A stretch of 47,831 bases of DNA from Gammaproteobacteria bacterium (GCA_030040715.1 JASHTF010000088.1:1-47831), one strand, 5' to 3'; counted from the stretch's first letter, positions 26,827 through 36,209 are shown. Notes: generated by a model from the sequence alone, not told the origin. Program-made: numbers and translations.

Positions 26827-27003
26827 ATGAATCACATTCGCGTAATCGCCCTCCTGGGCGCGATCCTTCTCACGGCCAGTGAGCTCTTCTCTCTCTATTA
26901 CTACACCGCGTGGCTGGTCTCAGAGCATACGAGTCAGGCTGCGGTGCCCGCGCTCATTGCGCAACGGTACTCTCCGGCACAGGGCCGCGATTGCGCATCA
27001 TGA
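26827..27003 (+). CDS. small exported or membrane protein (58 residues)
   Basis: ATG at 26827 opens a 58-residue frame beginning MNHIRVIALLGAILLTASELFSLYYY: a signal peptide or membrane helix followed by a short polar tail with one cysteine (GRDCAS). An AGG sequence lies about five bases before the ATG. The composition fits a real small protein, but no family is recognised. It lies between a secreted protein and an exported methyltransferase. Confidence 0.42.
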   Translation: MNHIRVIALLGAILLTASELFSLYYYTAWLVSEHTSQAAVPALIAQRYSPAQGRDCAS

Positions 27004-27166
27004 GGTTTCACGTGCGACTCGTACCGATACGACACTTCTATAGCCGAAACGGGATATACAGGATCTGACTAGGTCGTAAGGTACCTTCCCGAGAGGTACA
27101 ATGAGACCTTCCGCTTCGTAAGATGGACGAACTGGGCGAGCGCGCTCCGATATCAGGTGGGCTGAC

Positions 27167-27919
27167 ATGCGAAAGATCAAAATCTTGCTCGTGAGTGGGC
27201 TCTTATTCGGCCCTTGCGGAGCGGCTTTTGCTGCCATTCCGCCCTACGTGACCGCCGCCTTGAGCGACTCGGCGCGTGGCAAGGATGTTGAAGCAGACGC
27301 ACGCCGGCACGCCGCACAACTCGTGGCCTTCGCGCAAGTGAAGCCGGGCGACACGGTCGTCGATCTAATTCCGGGCACCGGATATTGGACGCGCATCTTC
27401 AGCCGGATCGTCGGGCCTCGGGGACATGTCTATATCATCTGGCCCAGCGAATACGTAAAAGAAGACGCTGACGAGCTGGCGCTTACCCAGGCCCTGGTGA
27501 AGGACCCACACTATTCGAACGTCACGCTGCTCATGCAGCCTGCCGCGCAGTTCAGTGTCCCGGTGGCGGCCGATGTCGTGTGGACCTCGCAGAATTATCA
27601 CGACTACCCGGACAAGTTCATGGGGCCGACGGACCCCAGGCTGCTGGACGACGCCGTATTCAAGGCGCTCAAGCCCGGCGGCGTATTCGTCGTCGTCGAT
27701 CATGTCGCCGAGTCGGGCTCAGGCCTGCGTGATACGGACACGTTGCATCGGATCGATCCACAGGTCGTCAAACAGCAAGTGCTTGCCTCAGGCTTCAGGT
27801 TCGACGCCGAGAGTACCGCGCTTCGCAATACCGCGGACAACCACAAGCTGAAGGTATTTGACGCCGCCATCCGTGGCCACACCGATCAGTTCAGCTTCCG
27901 TTTCCGCAGACCTCGATAG
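27167..27919 (+). CDS. class I SAM-dependent methyltransferase with signal peptide
   Basis: A 250-residue protein. A signal peptide ([17 protein letters not shown]) precedes a Rossmann methyltransferase domain: [20 protein letters not shown] (motif I), the acidic strand DADELALTQ, and [18 protein letters not shown] (motif IV/post). This family of methyltransferase-like proteins with a signal sequence is widespread in proteobacteria, but its substrate is unknown, and SAM is not expected in the periplasm. The ATG at 27167 gives the complete signal sequence. Confidence 0.85.
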   Translation: MRKIKILLVSGLLFGPCGAAFAAIPPYVTAALSDSARGKDVEADARRHAAQLVAFAQVKPGDTVVDLIPGTGYWTRIFSRIVGPRGHVYIIWPSEYVKEDADELALTQALVKDPHYSNVTLLMQPAAQFSVPVAADVVWTSQNYHDYPDKFMGPTDPRLLDDAVFKALKPGGVFVVVDHVAESGSGLRDTDTLHRIDPQVVKQQVLASGFRFDAESTALRNTADNHKLKVFDAAIRGHTDQFSFRFRRPR

Positions 27920-27924
27920 GAACT

Positions 27925-28178
27925 TTGGTAGAGAAGCGGGCTCGCACCGTGCTCAGCGGGCTCCCGTACGGCCTTTCGAGCGGCGTCTGGGGCGCGAACA
28001 CAAGTCGGACCTACGAGGTCGCCCGTCAAATGCGGACGGATCAGGTCGCCATCGACGCTGCGCCGCAAAATCTGCGCACCCGTTCGGCGGATTCACACAG
28101 TCCGGCTATGGGCGTGAGAACGGTCGCTTTGGGGTCGAAGAGTTCCTTCAATGCAAGGCCCTCCACGGCTGCCATTGA
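27925..28178 (+). pseudogene. remnant of aldehyde dehydrogenase C-terminus
   Basis: One frame reads [32 protein letters not shown] (27961 onward), and after a shift near 28075 another frame reads [25 protein letters not shown] to a stop at 28178. Both are standard aldehyde dehydrogenase C-terminal segments (usually PYGLSGGVWG... and PFGGYKQSGFGRE.G.FG.EEF). The catalytic cysteine and glutamate parts are absent. About 80 residues of a roughly 480-residue enzyme remain, frameshifted, directly after the methyltransferase gene. Confidence 0.7.
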
Positions 28179-28272
28179 TCACAGCGCCCTAGCTTATCTC
28201 GGTGTTGTCCATGAACAGCGTCCACAGATGCCGGACCCATCCCCTCGGCTTCACATTGCAGCTCCCCTGTTC

Positions 28273-29655
28273 TCACCCTTCAGACTCGGGCGCCGCTCGG
28301 CCATCGGGCTCGACCGACTGGCTCGCCTGGCCGAAGACCCGCCGACCGAGCCAAAAGAGCGGCCAGCCGGTGAGCAGGACAATGGCTCCTGTCAGCGAGA
28401 CGAGCGGATCTAGGGTGAATACCCGGAACGACACTGCGAGCAGGCAGGCGATATAGAGCACCGTCAGGGACGGCAACGCGGGTAACGAGAACACCAACTG
28501 CGCGGCCGTGCGTCGGCGCAGAACGAACAGTGTCGATGCCACGATGGCGATCGTGAGCGTATCGCTGAAGATGACGTAGTTCAGGAGCTTCTCGAAGGTC
28601 CCCAGAATAAACGCCGGCAGCAGCATCGCCGCGCCGAAGAACAGCAGCGCAATCTCCTGTGTCTGGGTGCCGGGATTCACGCGCAGGAACGCACGGGGCA
28701 GCGCGCCATCCTGCGCCATGGCGTACAGGCTGCGCGGCATCTGCAGGATGGTGGCATTGACGAACCCTGCGGCCGAGAGAAATACCGCCAGCGAGAACAC
28801 CACCTCGCCCGGGGCACCGAAAAGCGTCCGTGACAGCGCCGCCGCTACGAGCTTCGAGCTGGCGATGCCATCGATGCCGAGCACGCGGTAATAGGCGAGG
28901 TTGAGCAGCAGATACAGCGTCACGACGGTGAGCATCCCCGCGCCGATCGCGATCGGAAAGCGCCGAGGCGCGTTGCGCAGATCGGCGCCGAGGTTCATCG
29001 TCATCTGATAGCCGCCGTAGGCGTAGAAGCAAGGCACCAGGGCTGCGACGAGGCGCGGTACCGAGGATCCCGCGGCCGGCGGCTCCTGCATGTGTGCAGG
29101 CAAGCGCCCGTATATCCAGAAGGCACTCAACGCCAGCCCGATGATCATTGCGATCTTGAGCATCGAGAGCAGATTCTGGGTGCGCGCACCGGGTCTGATG
29201 CCACGATAGTTGAGTGTCAGGAGCAGCAGCATCGTGGCGCCGGCGATGGCGAGCGCGGCATGTGGCGTGCGGTAGCGCTCCGACAGCAGCACTGGCATCA
29301 GGTATTCGGCGCCGATGACGGCAACGCCCGCGCCGCCGGCGCCCTGCACAATGATCTGCGACCAGTTCAGCATGAAAGCGAGCGTCGGGTGGTAGCAGTC
29401 CGCCACGACGCGGTAATAACCCCCGGCACGCGGATGCCGAGAGCCGATCTCCGCGAACACGAACGCCCCGATCAGGCTGACCAGCCCCCCGGCGATCCAA
29501 GCCGTGAAAAAAAGGCCCGTACTGCCCGCGGCACGCGCGACAATGGCCGGCGTGCGAAAGATCCCGATCCCCACGACCAGGCTGAAGACGACCATCGCCG
29601 TGTCGAAGGTTGAGAGCCGTGCCTCGATGCGCGCAGGCGCAGACTCAAGCCCCAT
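28273..29655 (-). CDS. APC-family amino acid permease, paralogue A
   Basis: About 460 residues and 12 predicted membrane segments. FSLVVGIGIFRTPAIVARAAG (helix 1, GxG(I)F motif), EIGSRHPRAGGYYRVV, and FAYGGYQ-like YAYGGYQMTMNLGADLRN mark an APC permease of the amino acid type. The ATG at 29655 has a GGGAG site and overlaps the upstream aminotransferase stop by 11 bases, so translation is coupled. The protein is nearly identical over long stretches to the permease at 33012. Sequence alone does not name the substrate; the aminotransferase suggests an amino acid. Confidence 0.9.
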   Translation of the reverse strand: MGLESAPARIEARLSTFDTAMVVFSLVVGIGIFRTPAIVARAAGSTGLFFTAWIAGGLVSLIGAFVFAEIGSRHPRAGGYYRVVADCYHPTLAFMLNWSQIIVQGAGGAGVAVIGAEYLMPVLLSERYRTPHAALAIAGATMLLLLTLNYRGIRPGARTQNLLSMLKIAMIIGLALSAFWIYGRLPAHMQEPPAAGSSVPRLVAALVPCFYAYGGYQMTMNLGADLRNAPRRFPIAIGAGMLTVVTLYLLLNLAYYRVLGIDGIASSKLVAAALSRTLFGAPGEVVFSLAVFLSAAGFVNATILQMPRSLYAMAQDGALPRAFLRVNPGTQTQEIALLFFGAAMLLPAFILGTFEKLLNYVIFSDTLTIAIVASTLFVLRRRTAAQLVFSLPALPSLTVLYIACLLAVSFRVFTLDPLVSLTGAIVLLTGWPLFWLGRRVFGQASQSVEPDGRAAPESEG

Positions 29656-30805
29656 ACAGGCACTCCCGCAGTAGCTGCGCCAAGCGCTCGAATTGTTGCG
29701 CGTGGTTGTAGAGCTGCGCCGAGATCCGCACCACCGGCCGCGGCTCAGCATGCATCCAGGTCTCAATGCCGCGCTCGCGGAACCAGTCGTGCAAACCTTT
29801 GACGTCGAGCCTCGCACCGTTCGCGTGTGCATGGGCCGCGGGCAGCGGAACTGAGGCCATCGAGCCGATCATCTCTGGCGGACAGGGCACCGCGACTCCG
29901 AGCGCCTCGAGCACCAGCGTGCGGGCGTGCAGCGCCAAGGTGCGGTTGTGAGCCATAACCTCCGGCCACCCGCCCGGAAGTAAGGCTTCCATGAAGCGCA
30001 GCGCAGCGGGAATGCACAGCCACGCCGTCGGATCGCAGGTACCCGTCCAATCGAACTCCGCTTGAAAGCCGCGCGGATAGCCATGACTGATCACGTTCGG
30101 ATGTAGATCATGCTGGCGATCGCGACGGACGTGCAGGAATGCCGCACCCTTGGGCGCACAGAGCCACTTGTGGGCATTGCCGGTGTAGTAAGCGGCGCCG
30201 AGCTGCGTGAGGTCGAGCGGCACCATGCCCGGCGCGTGCGCCCCGTCCACTAGCGTCTCAATCCCTTGCTCGCGTAGCTCGTGGACGAGGCTTGCGATCG
30301 GTAGCACCAGTGCAGTCGGGCTCGTCACGTGATCGAGCAGCGCGAGACGCGTGCGTGGTGTGACAGCAGCAAGCACTGCGCTCTGAATCTGCTGGGGACT
30401 CTGCAGGGGAAAGGGCAAACCGACGACCACGAGATGCGCTCCGGTACGTGCGGTGACGAACTCGAGCGTCTTGCGGCACGCGGCATAAGTATGGGTCGTG
30501 AGCAGCAGCTCATCCTCCGACTCAAAGGTGAGCGAACGCAGAACGGCATTCACGCCGGCCGTGGCATTCGGTACGAACACGAGGTCGGCCGGATCTGCGC
30601 CCAAGAATGCGCCCAATGCTGCGCGCGCTTGCGCCAATCGTTGCGGCAAGGTGGCGTCAAGAAAGTCGACGGGTTCACGCTCTAACTCCTGCCGCAGGAG
30701 CGTCTGCGTGTGCAACACGGCAGCGGGGCAGGCGCCAAAGGAGCCGTGATTGAGATAGCTGACCGCGGGATCGAGCGTCCAGTGGGCGGCGAGCGGCGAG
30801 TTCAC
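29645..30805 (-). CDS. class V aminotransferase, isopenicillin-N-epimerase-like
   Basis: A 386-residue PLP enzyme of fold type I. The PLP-contacting ETLVDGAHAPG (D188, H190) and the lysine of GNAHKWLCAPKG (K213) are present, with LNHGSFGACP at the N-terminus as in the CefD/isopenicillin N epimerase-like branch. Members catalyse epimerisation, desulfuration or transamination. The reaction here is not known. The start is GTG at 30805. It heads an operon with permease A and faces the hydrolase gene at 30911 with 105 bases between them. Confidence 0.88.
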   Translation of the reverse strand: MNSPLAAHWTLDPAVSYLNHGSFGACPAAVLHTQTLLRQELEREPVDFLDATLPQRLAQARAALGAFLGADPADLVFVPNATAGVNAVLRSLTFESEDELLLTTHTYAACRKTLEFVTARTGAHLVVVGLPFPLQSPQQIQSAVLAAVTPRTRLALLDHVTSPTALVLPIASLVHELREQGIETLVDGAHAPGMVPLDLTQLGAAYYTGNAHKWLCAPKGAAFLHVRRDRQHDLHPNVISHGYPRGFQAEFDWTGTCDPTAWLCIPAALRFMEALLPGGWPEVMAHNRTLALHARTLVLEALGVAVPCPPEMIGSMASVPLPAAHAHANGARLDVKGLHDWFRERGIETWMHAEPRPVVRISAQLYNHAQQFERLAQLLRECLYGA

Positions 30806-30910
30806 GTCAAGGCAGCAGTGGTTGCAAACACGGATAGCCTACCGTAACGCACGGCTCAACGGTTAAACTTACTGCTACATCAAGAATTCCAGGGGGCGGA
30901 GGAGTAAATC

Positions 30911-32926
30911 GTGCGCGCGACGAAGACATCCATTTGGATTGAGGGCGTGCTGGGATTGGCGCTGTCGTTCTTGGGCAATAATCTGTGCGCACAGACGCAG
31001 ACGCCGCCGGCCAATCGGGAGGCGCCGGCGGCCGAATCAGCGCCCATGTACCCGGATCTTCCCAGCGAAACGCCGCGGAAGTTCGTGCGCCCCACGTACG
31101 GCGCCGATTTCGAGGCGCGTGATGTGATGATTCCGATGCGCGATGGGGTAAGGCTTCATACCATCATTCTTGTACCCAAAGGTGCCAGGAACGCCGGTAT
31201 CTTGCTCACGCGAACACCCTACGAAGCGAAGCACCTCACGGCCAACAGGCAAAGTCTGCACCTCGGTCCGAGACTGTGGGGCTATGACAATGCGGTCGAG
31301 ACGATCATCGAAGGTGGCTACATTCGCGTTGTGCAGGACATTCGCGGCAAATATGGGAGCGAAGGCGACTACGTAATGAACCGCCCCATGCGCGGACCCC
31401 TCAATCCGACACCCGTCGATGAGTCGACCGATACCTACGACACCATCGATTGGTTGGTGAAGAACGTGCCGGAGTCGAACGGCAAGGTTGGCGTACTTGG
31501 GATCTCCTATGATGGCTTCCTGGCGCTTACCCCATTGATCAATCCGCACCCGGCGCTCAAGGTCGCAGTGCCGATGAATCCGATGGTGGACGGCTGGCGT
31601 GGTGATGACTGGTTTCACAACGGTGCGTTCCGTCAACAGGGTCTGCCTTACATTTACCAGCAGACCGCCACCCGCTCCAACGATGAGCCATGGCAGTCCG
31701 GAGCGTTCGATGATTACGACCTTTACATGCGAGCGGGTTCGGCAGGGGAATTGGCAAAGCAGCACGGCATGGAGCAGATCGGATTTTGGAACAAGATCGT
31801 CGCGCATCCCGCCTATGATGCGTTCTGGCAAGAGCAGGCCATGGATCGCATCCTGGCGCGTGCCCCGCTGACCGTACCGACGATGCTGGTAGCGGGGCTG
31901 TGGGACCAGGAAGACATTTATGGGGCGAATGCGGTCTACAAGGCACTGTATGCCGAGCCGGGCAACCGCAAAAATCTGTTTCTGGTGATAGGGCCGTGGT
32001 ACCACGGTCAGGAGATCGACGAGGCGAGTGCGCTCGGGCCCATCCGCTTCGGCAGCGACACCGGTCTCTATTTCAGACGCCACATTCTCGCGCCCTTCCT
32101 GGCGCGCTACCTCAAGGACGATGCCGCCGCGCCGCCCGCGGTCGCACCGGTCACGGCTTTCCGCACCGGCATTAACGCCTGGGAGCAACTACCGTCGTGG
32201 CCTTCCGCGTGCGAGGGCGCGTGTCAACCGCGGGCGACACCGATTTATCTGCAGGCTCAAGGCAAGCTGGGATTCCAGGCCCCAGCAGCTGGGGCGGCGT
32301 TCGACGAGTACCAGTCGGATCCCGCGAAACCGGTTCCATTTCGAGTCCGACCCAGCCAACCGGTGGGCTACGATCCGCCGCTTACCTGGACGCGGTGGTT
32401 GGTAGACGATCAGCGGGAATTCTCTGGGCGGCCCGACGTGCTCACATACAGCACCGCGTCTTTGGATGCGCCGCTTGCTATCAGTGGCGAACCTGTAGTC
32501 AATCTGGTTGCGGCGACGACCGGTACCGACGTGGACTGGGTGGTGAAGCTGATCGATGTTTATCCGGACGAGGTGGCCTCACAACCCGAGCTCGGCGGCT
32601 ATCAGCTCCCGGTCGCGATGGACATCTTTCGCGGACGCTATCGGGAGAGCTTCAGCGTCGCAAAGCCGATCAAGCCGAATGTGCCGCTCACCTATCGATT
32701 CGCGCTTCCTACGACCAACCACGTGTTCCTGGCCGGGCACCGCATCATGGTCCAGGTACAGTCTGCTTGGTTCCCGCTGTACGACCGCAACCCGCAGACC
32801 TTTGTGCCGAACATCTTCTTCGCGAAACCCGAGGACTACCGGAAGACGACCGAGCGCGTGTATCACACAGGGGGTAACGCGAGCTTCATCGAGCTTCCCA
32901 TCGTCCCGGCGCCGTCATCGTGGTGA
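30911..32926 (+). CDS. alpha-amino-acid ester hydrolase-like CocE/NonD hydrolase
   Basis: A 671-residue exported serine hydrolase (GTG start with GGAGGAG site; signal LGLALSFLGNNLCAQ). The nucleophile is S199 in GISYDGF, with D332 and H365 (GPWYHG) in the same spacing as the alpha-amino-acid ester hydrolases (AEH). The AEH carboxylate cluster is also conserved: D233 in RGDDWFHNGAF and E334, D335 in WDQEDIYG. That cluster binds the free alpha-amino group of the substrate. AEHs hydrolyse amino-acid esters and alpha-amino beta-lactams such as ampicillin and cephalexin in vitro. The C-terminal jelly-roll part contains MDIFRGRYR and GHRIMVQVQSAWFPLYDRNPQ. Divergent from the aminotransferase operon. 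Confidence 0.9.
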   Translation: MRATKTSIWIEGVLGLALSFLGNNLCAQTQTPPANREAPAAESAPMYPDLPSETPRKFVRPTYGADFEARDVMIPMRDGVRLHTIILVPKGARNAGILLTRTPYEAKHLTANRQSLHLGPRLWGYDNAVETIIEGGYIRVVQDIRGKYGSEGDYVMNRPMRGPLNPTPVDESTDTYDTIDWLVKNVPESNGKVGVLGISYDGFLALTPLINPHPALKVAVPMNPMVDGWRGDDWFHNGAFRQQGLPYIYQQTATRSNDEPWQSGAFDDYDLYMRAGSAGELAKQHGMEQIGFWNKIVAHPAYDAFWQEQAMDRILARAPLTVPTMLVAGLWDQEDIYGANAVYKALYAEPGNRKNLFLVIGPWYHGQEIDEASALGPIRFGSDTGLYFRRHILAPFLARYLKDDAAAPPAVAPVTAFRTGINAWEQLPSWPSACEGACQPRATPIYLQAQGKLGFQAPAAGAAFDEYQSDPAKPVPFRVRPSQPVGYDPPLTWTRWLVDDQREFSGRPDVLTYSTASLDAPLAISGEPVVNLVAATTGTDVDWVVKLIDVYPDEVASQPELGGYQLPVAMDIFRGRYRESFSVAKPIKPNVPLTYRFALPTTNHVFLAGHRIMVQVQSAWFPLYDRNPQTFVPNIFFAKPEDYRKTTERVYHTGGNASFIELPIVPAPSSW

Positions 32927-33011
32927 GGCAGCCGGCAGCTCGTGCTGGTTTCAGGCACTGCCAGGACGGCTGCCTGCCGGCTGCCGCCCGTCGCGAAGCA
33001 CTCCCGGTCTC

Positions 33012-34424
33012 CTACCCGCGCTGCTTTTCGCTTCTTTCCGACTCGCACAGCAGTCGGCTTTCGGCTTCGACCGACTGCGGCGTGTGGCCGAACACCCGAC
33101 GACCGAGCAGGAAAAGCGGCCAACCGGTGAGCAGGATGACGGCCCCCGTGAGCGAGACGAGCGGATCGAGGGTGAACGCCCGGAGCGACACTCCGAGGAG
33201 GCAGGCAACATAGAACGCCGTCAGGAACGGCGAGCCGGCTAGTGAGAAGACCGGCTGGGCGGCCGGGCGTCGGCGCAGAACGAACAGTGTCGATGCCGCG
33301 ATAGCCATCGTGAGCGTATCGTTGAAAATGACGTAGTTCAGGAGCTTCTCGAAGGTCCCGAGTACGAACGCGGGCAGCAGCATCGCTGCGCCGAAGAACA
33401 GCAGCGCGATCTCCTGGGCTTGCGTGGTGGGGTTCACACGCAGGAACGCGCGCGGCAGTACACCGTCCTGTGCCATGGCGTACAGGCTGCGCGGCATCTG
33501 CAGGATCGTGGCATTGACGTAGCCTGCAGCCGAGAGAAATACCGCTAGCGAGAACACTACCTCACCCGGGGTACCGAACAGCGCTCCTGAGAGCGCGGCG
33601 GCCACGAGCTTCGAGCTGGCGATGCCGTCGATGCCGAGCACGCGGTAATAGGCGAGGTTGAGCAGCAGATATAGTGTCACGACGGTGAGCATGCCTGCGC
33701 CGATTGCGATCGGAAAGCGCCGAGGCGCGTTACGCAGATCGGCTCCGAGGTTCATCGTCATCTGATAGCCGCCGTAGGCGAACAGGCTCGGCACGATGGC
33801 TGCGGTGAAACGCGGCGCCCACGAGCCCGCGACGACAGGCACCTGTGCGTGTACGTGCGCGTGTGCAGGCAAACGCCAATATATCCAGAAGGCGCTCAAC
33901 GCCAGCCCGGAGATCATTGTGATCTTGAGCATCGAAAGCAGATTCTGCGTGCGCGCTCCCGGCTTGATACCTCGATAGTTGAGCGTCAGGAGCAGCAGCA
34001 TCGTGGCGCCGGCGATGGCGAGCGAGGCATGTGGCGTGCGGTAGCGCTCCGGCAGCAGTACTGGCATCAGGTACTCGGCGCCGATGACGGCAACGCCAGC
34101 ACTACTGGCACCTTGCGAGATGGTCTGCGACCAATTCAGGATGAAGGCGAGCGTCGGGTGGTAGCAGTCCGCCACGACGCGGTAATAACCCCCGGCACGC
34201 GGATGCCGAGAGCCGATCTCTGCGAACACGAAGGCCCCGATCAGGCTGACGAGGCCCCCGGCGAGCCAGGCCGTAAAAAACAGGCTCGTACTACCGGCAG
34301 CACGCGCCACGATGGCCGGCGTGCGAAAGATCCCGATCCCCACGACGAGGCTGAAGACGACCATCGCCGTGTCGAAGGTCGAGAGCCGTGCCTCGATGCG
34401 CGACGGCGCAGGCTCAGTTGACAT
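33012..34424 (-). CDS. APC-family amino acid permease, paralogue B
   Basis: About 470 residues, closely matching permease A at 28273 almost from end to end, including GIGIFRTPAIVARAAG, EIGSRHPRAGGYYRVV and GGYQMTMNLGADLRNAPRRFPIAIG. The main differences are in the loop after helix 6 (AHAHVHAQVPVVAG, a histidine-rich insertion) and in the C-terminus. The ATG at 34424 or one at 34433 starts translation. It lies 20-29 bases downstream of a phytanoyl-CoA-dioxygenase-type gene on the same strand. Nucleotide similarity to copy A is very high, indicating recent duplication or gene conversion. Confidence 0.9.
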   Translation of the reverse strand: MSTEPAPSRIEARLSTFDTAMVVFSLVVGIGIFRTPAIVARAAGSTSLFFTAWLAGGLVSLIGAFVFAEIGSRHPRAGGYYRVVADCYHPTLAFILNWSQTISQGASSAGVAVIGAEYLMPVLLPERYRTPHASLAIAGATMLLLLTLNYRGIKPGARTQNLLSMLKITMISGLALSAFWIYWRLPAHAHVHAQVPVVAGSWAPRFTAAIVPSLFAYGGYQMTMNLGADLRNAPRRFPIAIGAGMLTVVTLYLLLNLAYYRVLGIDGIASSKLVAAALSGALFGTPGEVVFSLAVFLSAAGYVNATILQMPRSLYAMAQDGVLPRAFLRVNPTTQAQEIALLFFGAAMLLPAFVLGTFEKLLNYVIFNDTLTMAIAASTLFVLRRRPAAQPVFSLAGSPFLTAFYVACLLGVSLRAFTLDPLVSLTGAVILLTGWPLFLLGRRVFGHTPQSVEAESRLLCESERSEKQRG

Positions 34425-34453
34425 GAAACGCATTCACATCGCGCAGCCGCCAC

Positions 34454-35326
34454 TCACGACCGGCGCGTCGGTGCTTCAGCGCGGAGATACGGTTTGTTCA
34501 CCTCGACGATGCTCTTCCAGGCGTATGGATCTTCTCCCGCGACCATCACGATATCGCGCAGATCCTCGGTGGCTGGTAGCTTTCCATCCTGATCCCACGG
34601 CAGCATCGATTCGGCACTCATGTAATGGTTGACGAGCGCCATACGAAAGCTATTCGCAGTGCTATTTCTGCGCGAGCTGTGCAAGATATAACCGTTGAAG
34701 AAAACCACCGAGCCTCGCTGCACCTCGATCGGGATGATGCGATCGCGCTCGTAGCCAGACAGCTCAATCATGTCCTTCTCTGCGAACTCCGGATCGTTGC
34801 CCGGCACTCGCCGACGGATCACACTGGGATGGTGTGATCCGGGAATGAGCCACAGACAACCGTTCTCGACCGACGCGTCATCGATGGCGATCCACGCACC
34901 GACCAACGATCGGTCTCTGGTAGGAATATAGTACTCATCCTGGTGCCATGACTGACCCAATTTCCCAGGTGCCTTGACGAACAGCATGGACTGCATGCAT
35001 TTGAGATTAAGACTGACGATCTTGATCAGAATATTCACAATCCTCGGGTGAAACAGATAGCCCCTGATCAGCGTCGAGAGCTTGTGAGGGAAATGAATTG
35101 CGGTGTACCGCGCGAGGACCTCGGTGTCCGTGAGTCCGGCAGCATCGAGCAGACCATCGACTTGCCCGCGGTTGCCCCGAAAAACCTCCGTTGCTTCCTG
35201 TCTCAGTTCTTCGAGCTCCGCCGTTGTGAGAAGATCCGGCGCTATCAGATAGCCGTTGTCGTCATAGAAACCGCTATTGGCTCGATTCACACCCGCGACA
35301 CCGACCGTGGCATGCTCTGTTCTCAT
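34454..35326 (-). CDS. phytanoyl-CoA dioxygenase (PhyH) family protein
   Basis: A 290-residue Fe(II)/2-oxoglutarate-dependent dioxygenase. The iron ligands are H128 and D130 in WHQDEYY and H216 in YILHSS, with an arginine (R219/R220) for 2-oxoglutarate. It hydroxylates a small molecule or lipid-like substrate using O2. The gene is upstream of permease B on the same strand with a 29-base gap (20 to the alternative start), so the two are probably an operon. The substrate could be an amino acid derivative, since some PhyH members hydroxylate amino acids (EctD), but that is inference. Confidence 0.9.
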   Translation of the reverse strand: MRTEHATVGVAGVNRANSGFYDDNGYLIAPDLLTTAELEELRQEATEVFRGNRGQVDGLLDAAGLTDTEVLARYTAIHFPHKLSTLIRGYLFHPRIVNILIKIVSLNLKCMQSMLFVKAPGKLGQSWHQDEYYIPTRDRSLVGAWIAIDDASVENGCLWLIPGSHHPSVIRRRVPGNDPEFAEKDMIELSGYERDRIIPIEVQRGSVVFFNGYILHSSRRNSTANSFRMALVNHYMSAESMLPWDQDGKLPATEDLRDIVMVAGEDPYAWKSIVEVNKPYLRAEAPTRRS

Positions 35327-35777
35327 ACGAGTGATGTCGCGACGAGTCTCCCTACCTGAAGCGCCCTCGCGTCGTGGTTCAGTAGTTTACGAGGTCCGCG
35401 AGGTCCTTTAAAGCAAGCCGGTGGAGACTTCCATGACGATGTGCATCGCAGCAGCAGCTTGTCTAGTGACAGCTTGCTCGACGTCCGCTGACACAAAGGC
35501 CGCGCCTCTAGCGCGACACTGCCAGCAGCTATTTTTCTTTGCCAGTGCTCGAAAGCAACCCCATAACGATCACTATCGTGACGATTACGCCGATGATTGC
35601 GGGTATTGATCCCATGCGCACGGCTCACGACAAATCTGCCCGGCAATGTGCCGTGAGCGTGCTGACTGTAGCCTGAACAGCGCCATGCACATTGTCCTAC
35701 GCCCGGCCTTTCTGCGTTTCGGAAAATGATCGCTTTTCAACGTGGTCAACGCAGGCCCGAGCCTGCCGGGCGCCCCT
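35327..35777. other. gap with only weak small frames
   Basis: About 450 bases. A minus-strand frame 35615-35529 encodes a 28-residue peptide (MGSIPAIIGVIVTIVIVMGLL...) with one hydrophobic span but a poor ribosome site. A plus-strand frame from 35421 has a lipoprotein-like CLVTACSTS but an unlikely C-terminus. I call neither. Confidence 0.3.
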
Positions 35778-36209
35778 TTAGAACGGCAGGGGCTCCAGAT
35801 CCGGATCAACCCAACTGCGGCGCGCCTCGACGGAGAACAGCACCGACCTGGACCAATAGCGCAGCAGCCAGTCCGACCGCCCGTATTCCGTGGCCAGCAG
35901 TGCGTTTAGTGACCCGGACAGGGAGGCGTGACGGGGACGGCCATCGAGCCAGGCGCGGGCGGCGCGCAGCGATGCTTGGGTGATGGTCTCGTGATACCCA
36001 CTGCGCTCAGTATTGGCCACGCCGGTAGCTTCGTTGTAGGCCCGGATCAACACTGGCATGTCGCGCAGCGCGTCGGTGTCGGGCTGACGCAGTAGCCACA
36101 AGGCGGCAGCGAAGTGGGCGGCGTGCGTCCATTCGGTCTTGGGAAGGCTGCGCTCGAGCAGGCCCCGGCCAATCCGGTCGACGTCAACATCAGAGAATAT
36201 GTGCGGCAC
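35778..36209 (-). CDS. conserved small protein of unknown function
   Basis: A 143-residue protein starting at GTG 36209, with a TAGGAG site eight bases upstream (an ATG at 36251 is less likely). It has a conserved-looking stretch TEWTHAAHFAAALWLL and YNEATGVANTERSGYHETITQAS. This pattern recurs in a family of small bacterial proteins without known role. The histidines in WTHAAH and GYHETI could bind metal. Soluble, no signal peptide. Confidence 0.7.
   Translation of the reverse strand: MPHIFSDVDVDRIGRGLLERSLPKTEWTHAAHFAAALWLLRQPDTDALRDMPVLIRAYNEATGVANTERSGYHETITQASLRAARAWLDGRPRHASLSGSLNALLATEYGRSDWLLRYWSRSVLFSVEARRSWVDPDLEPLPF

Noticed and set aside
28280-29500. 406-residue minus-strand frame
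   Set aside because: Out-of-frame shadow of permease A; composition dominated by R, A and H.
31037-32188. 383-residue minus-strand frame
   Set aside because: Antisense to the AEH-like gene, whose catalytic residues are intact.
35421-35609. Lipoprotein-like small frame (CLVTACSTS)
   Set aside because: Lipobox is imperfect, the C-terminus is improbable (HYRDDYADDCGY) and there is no ribosome site.
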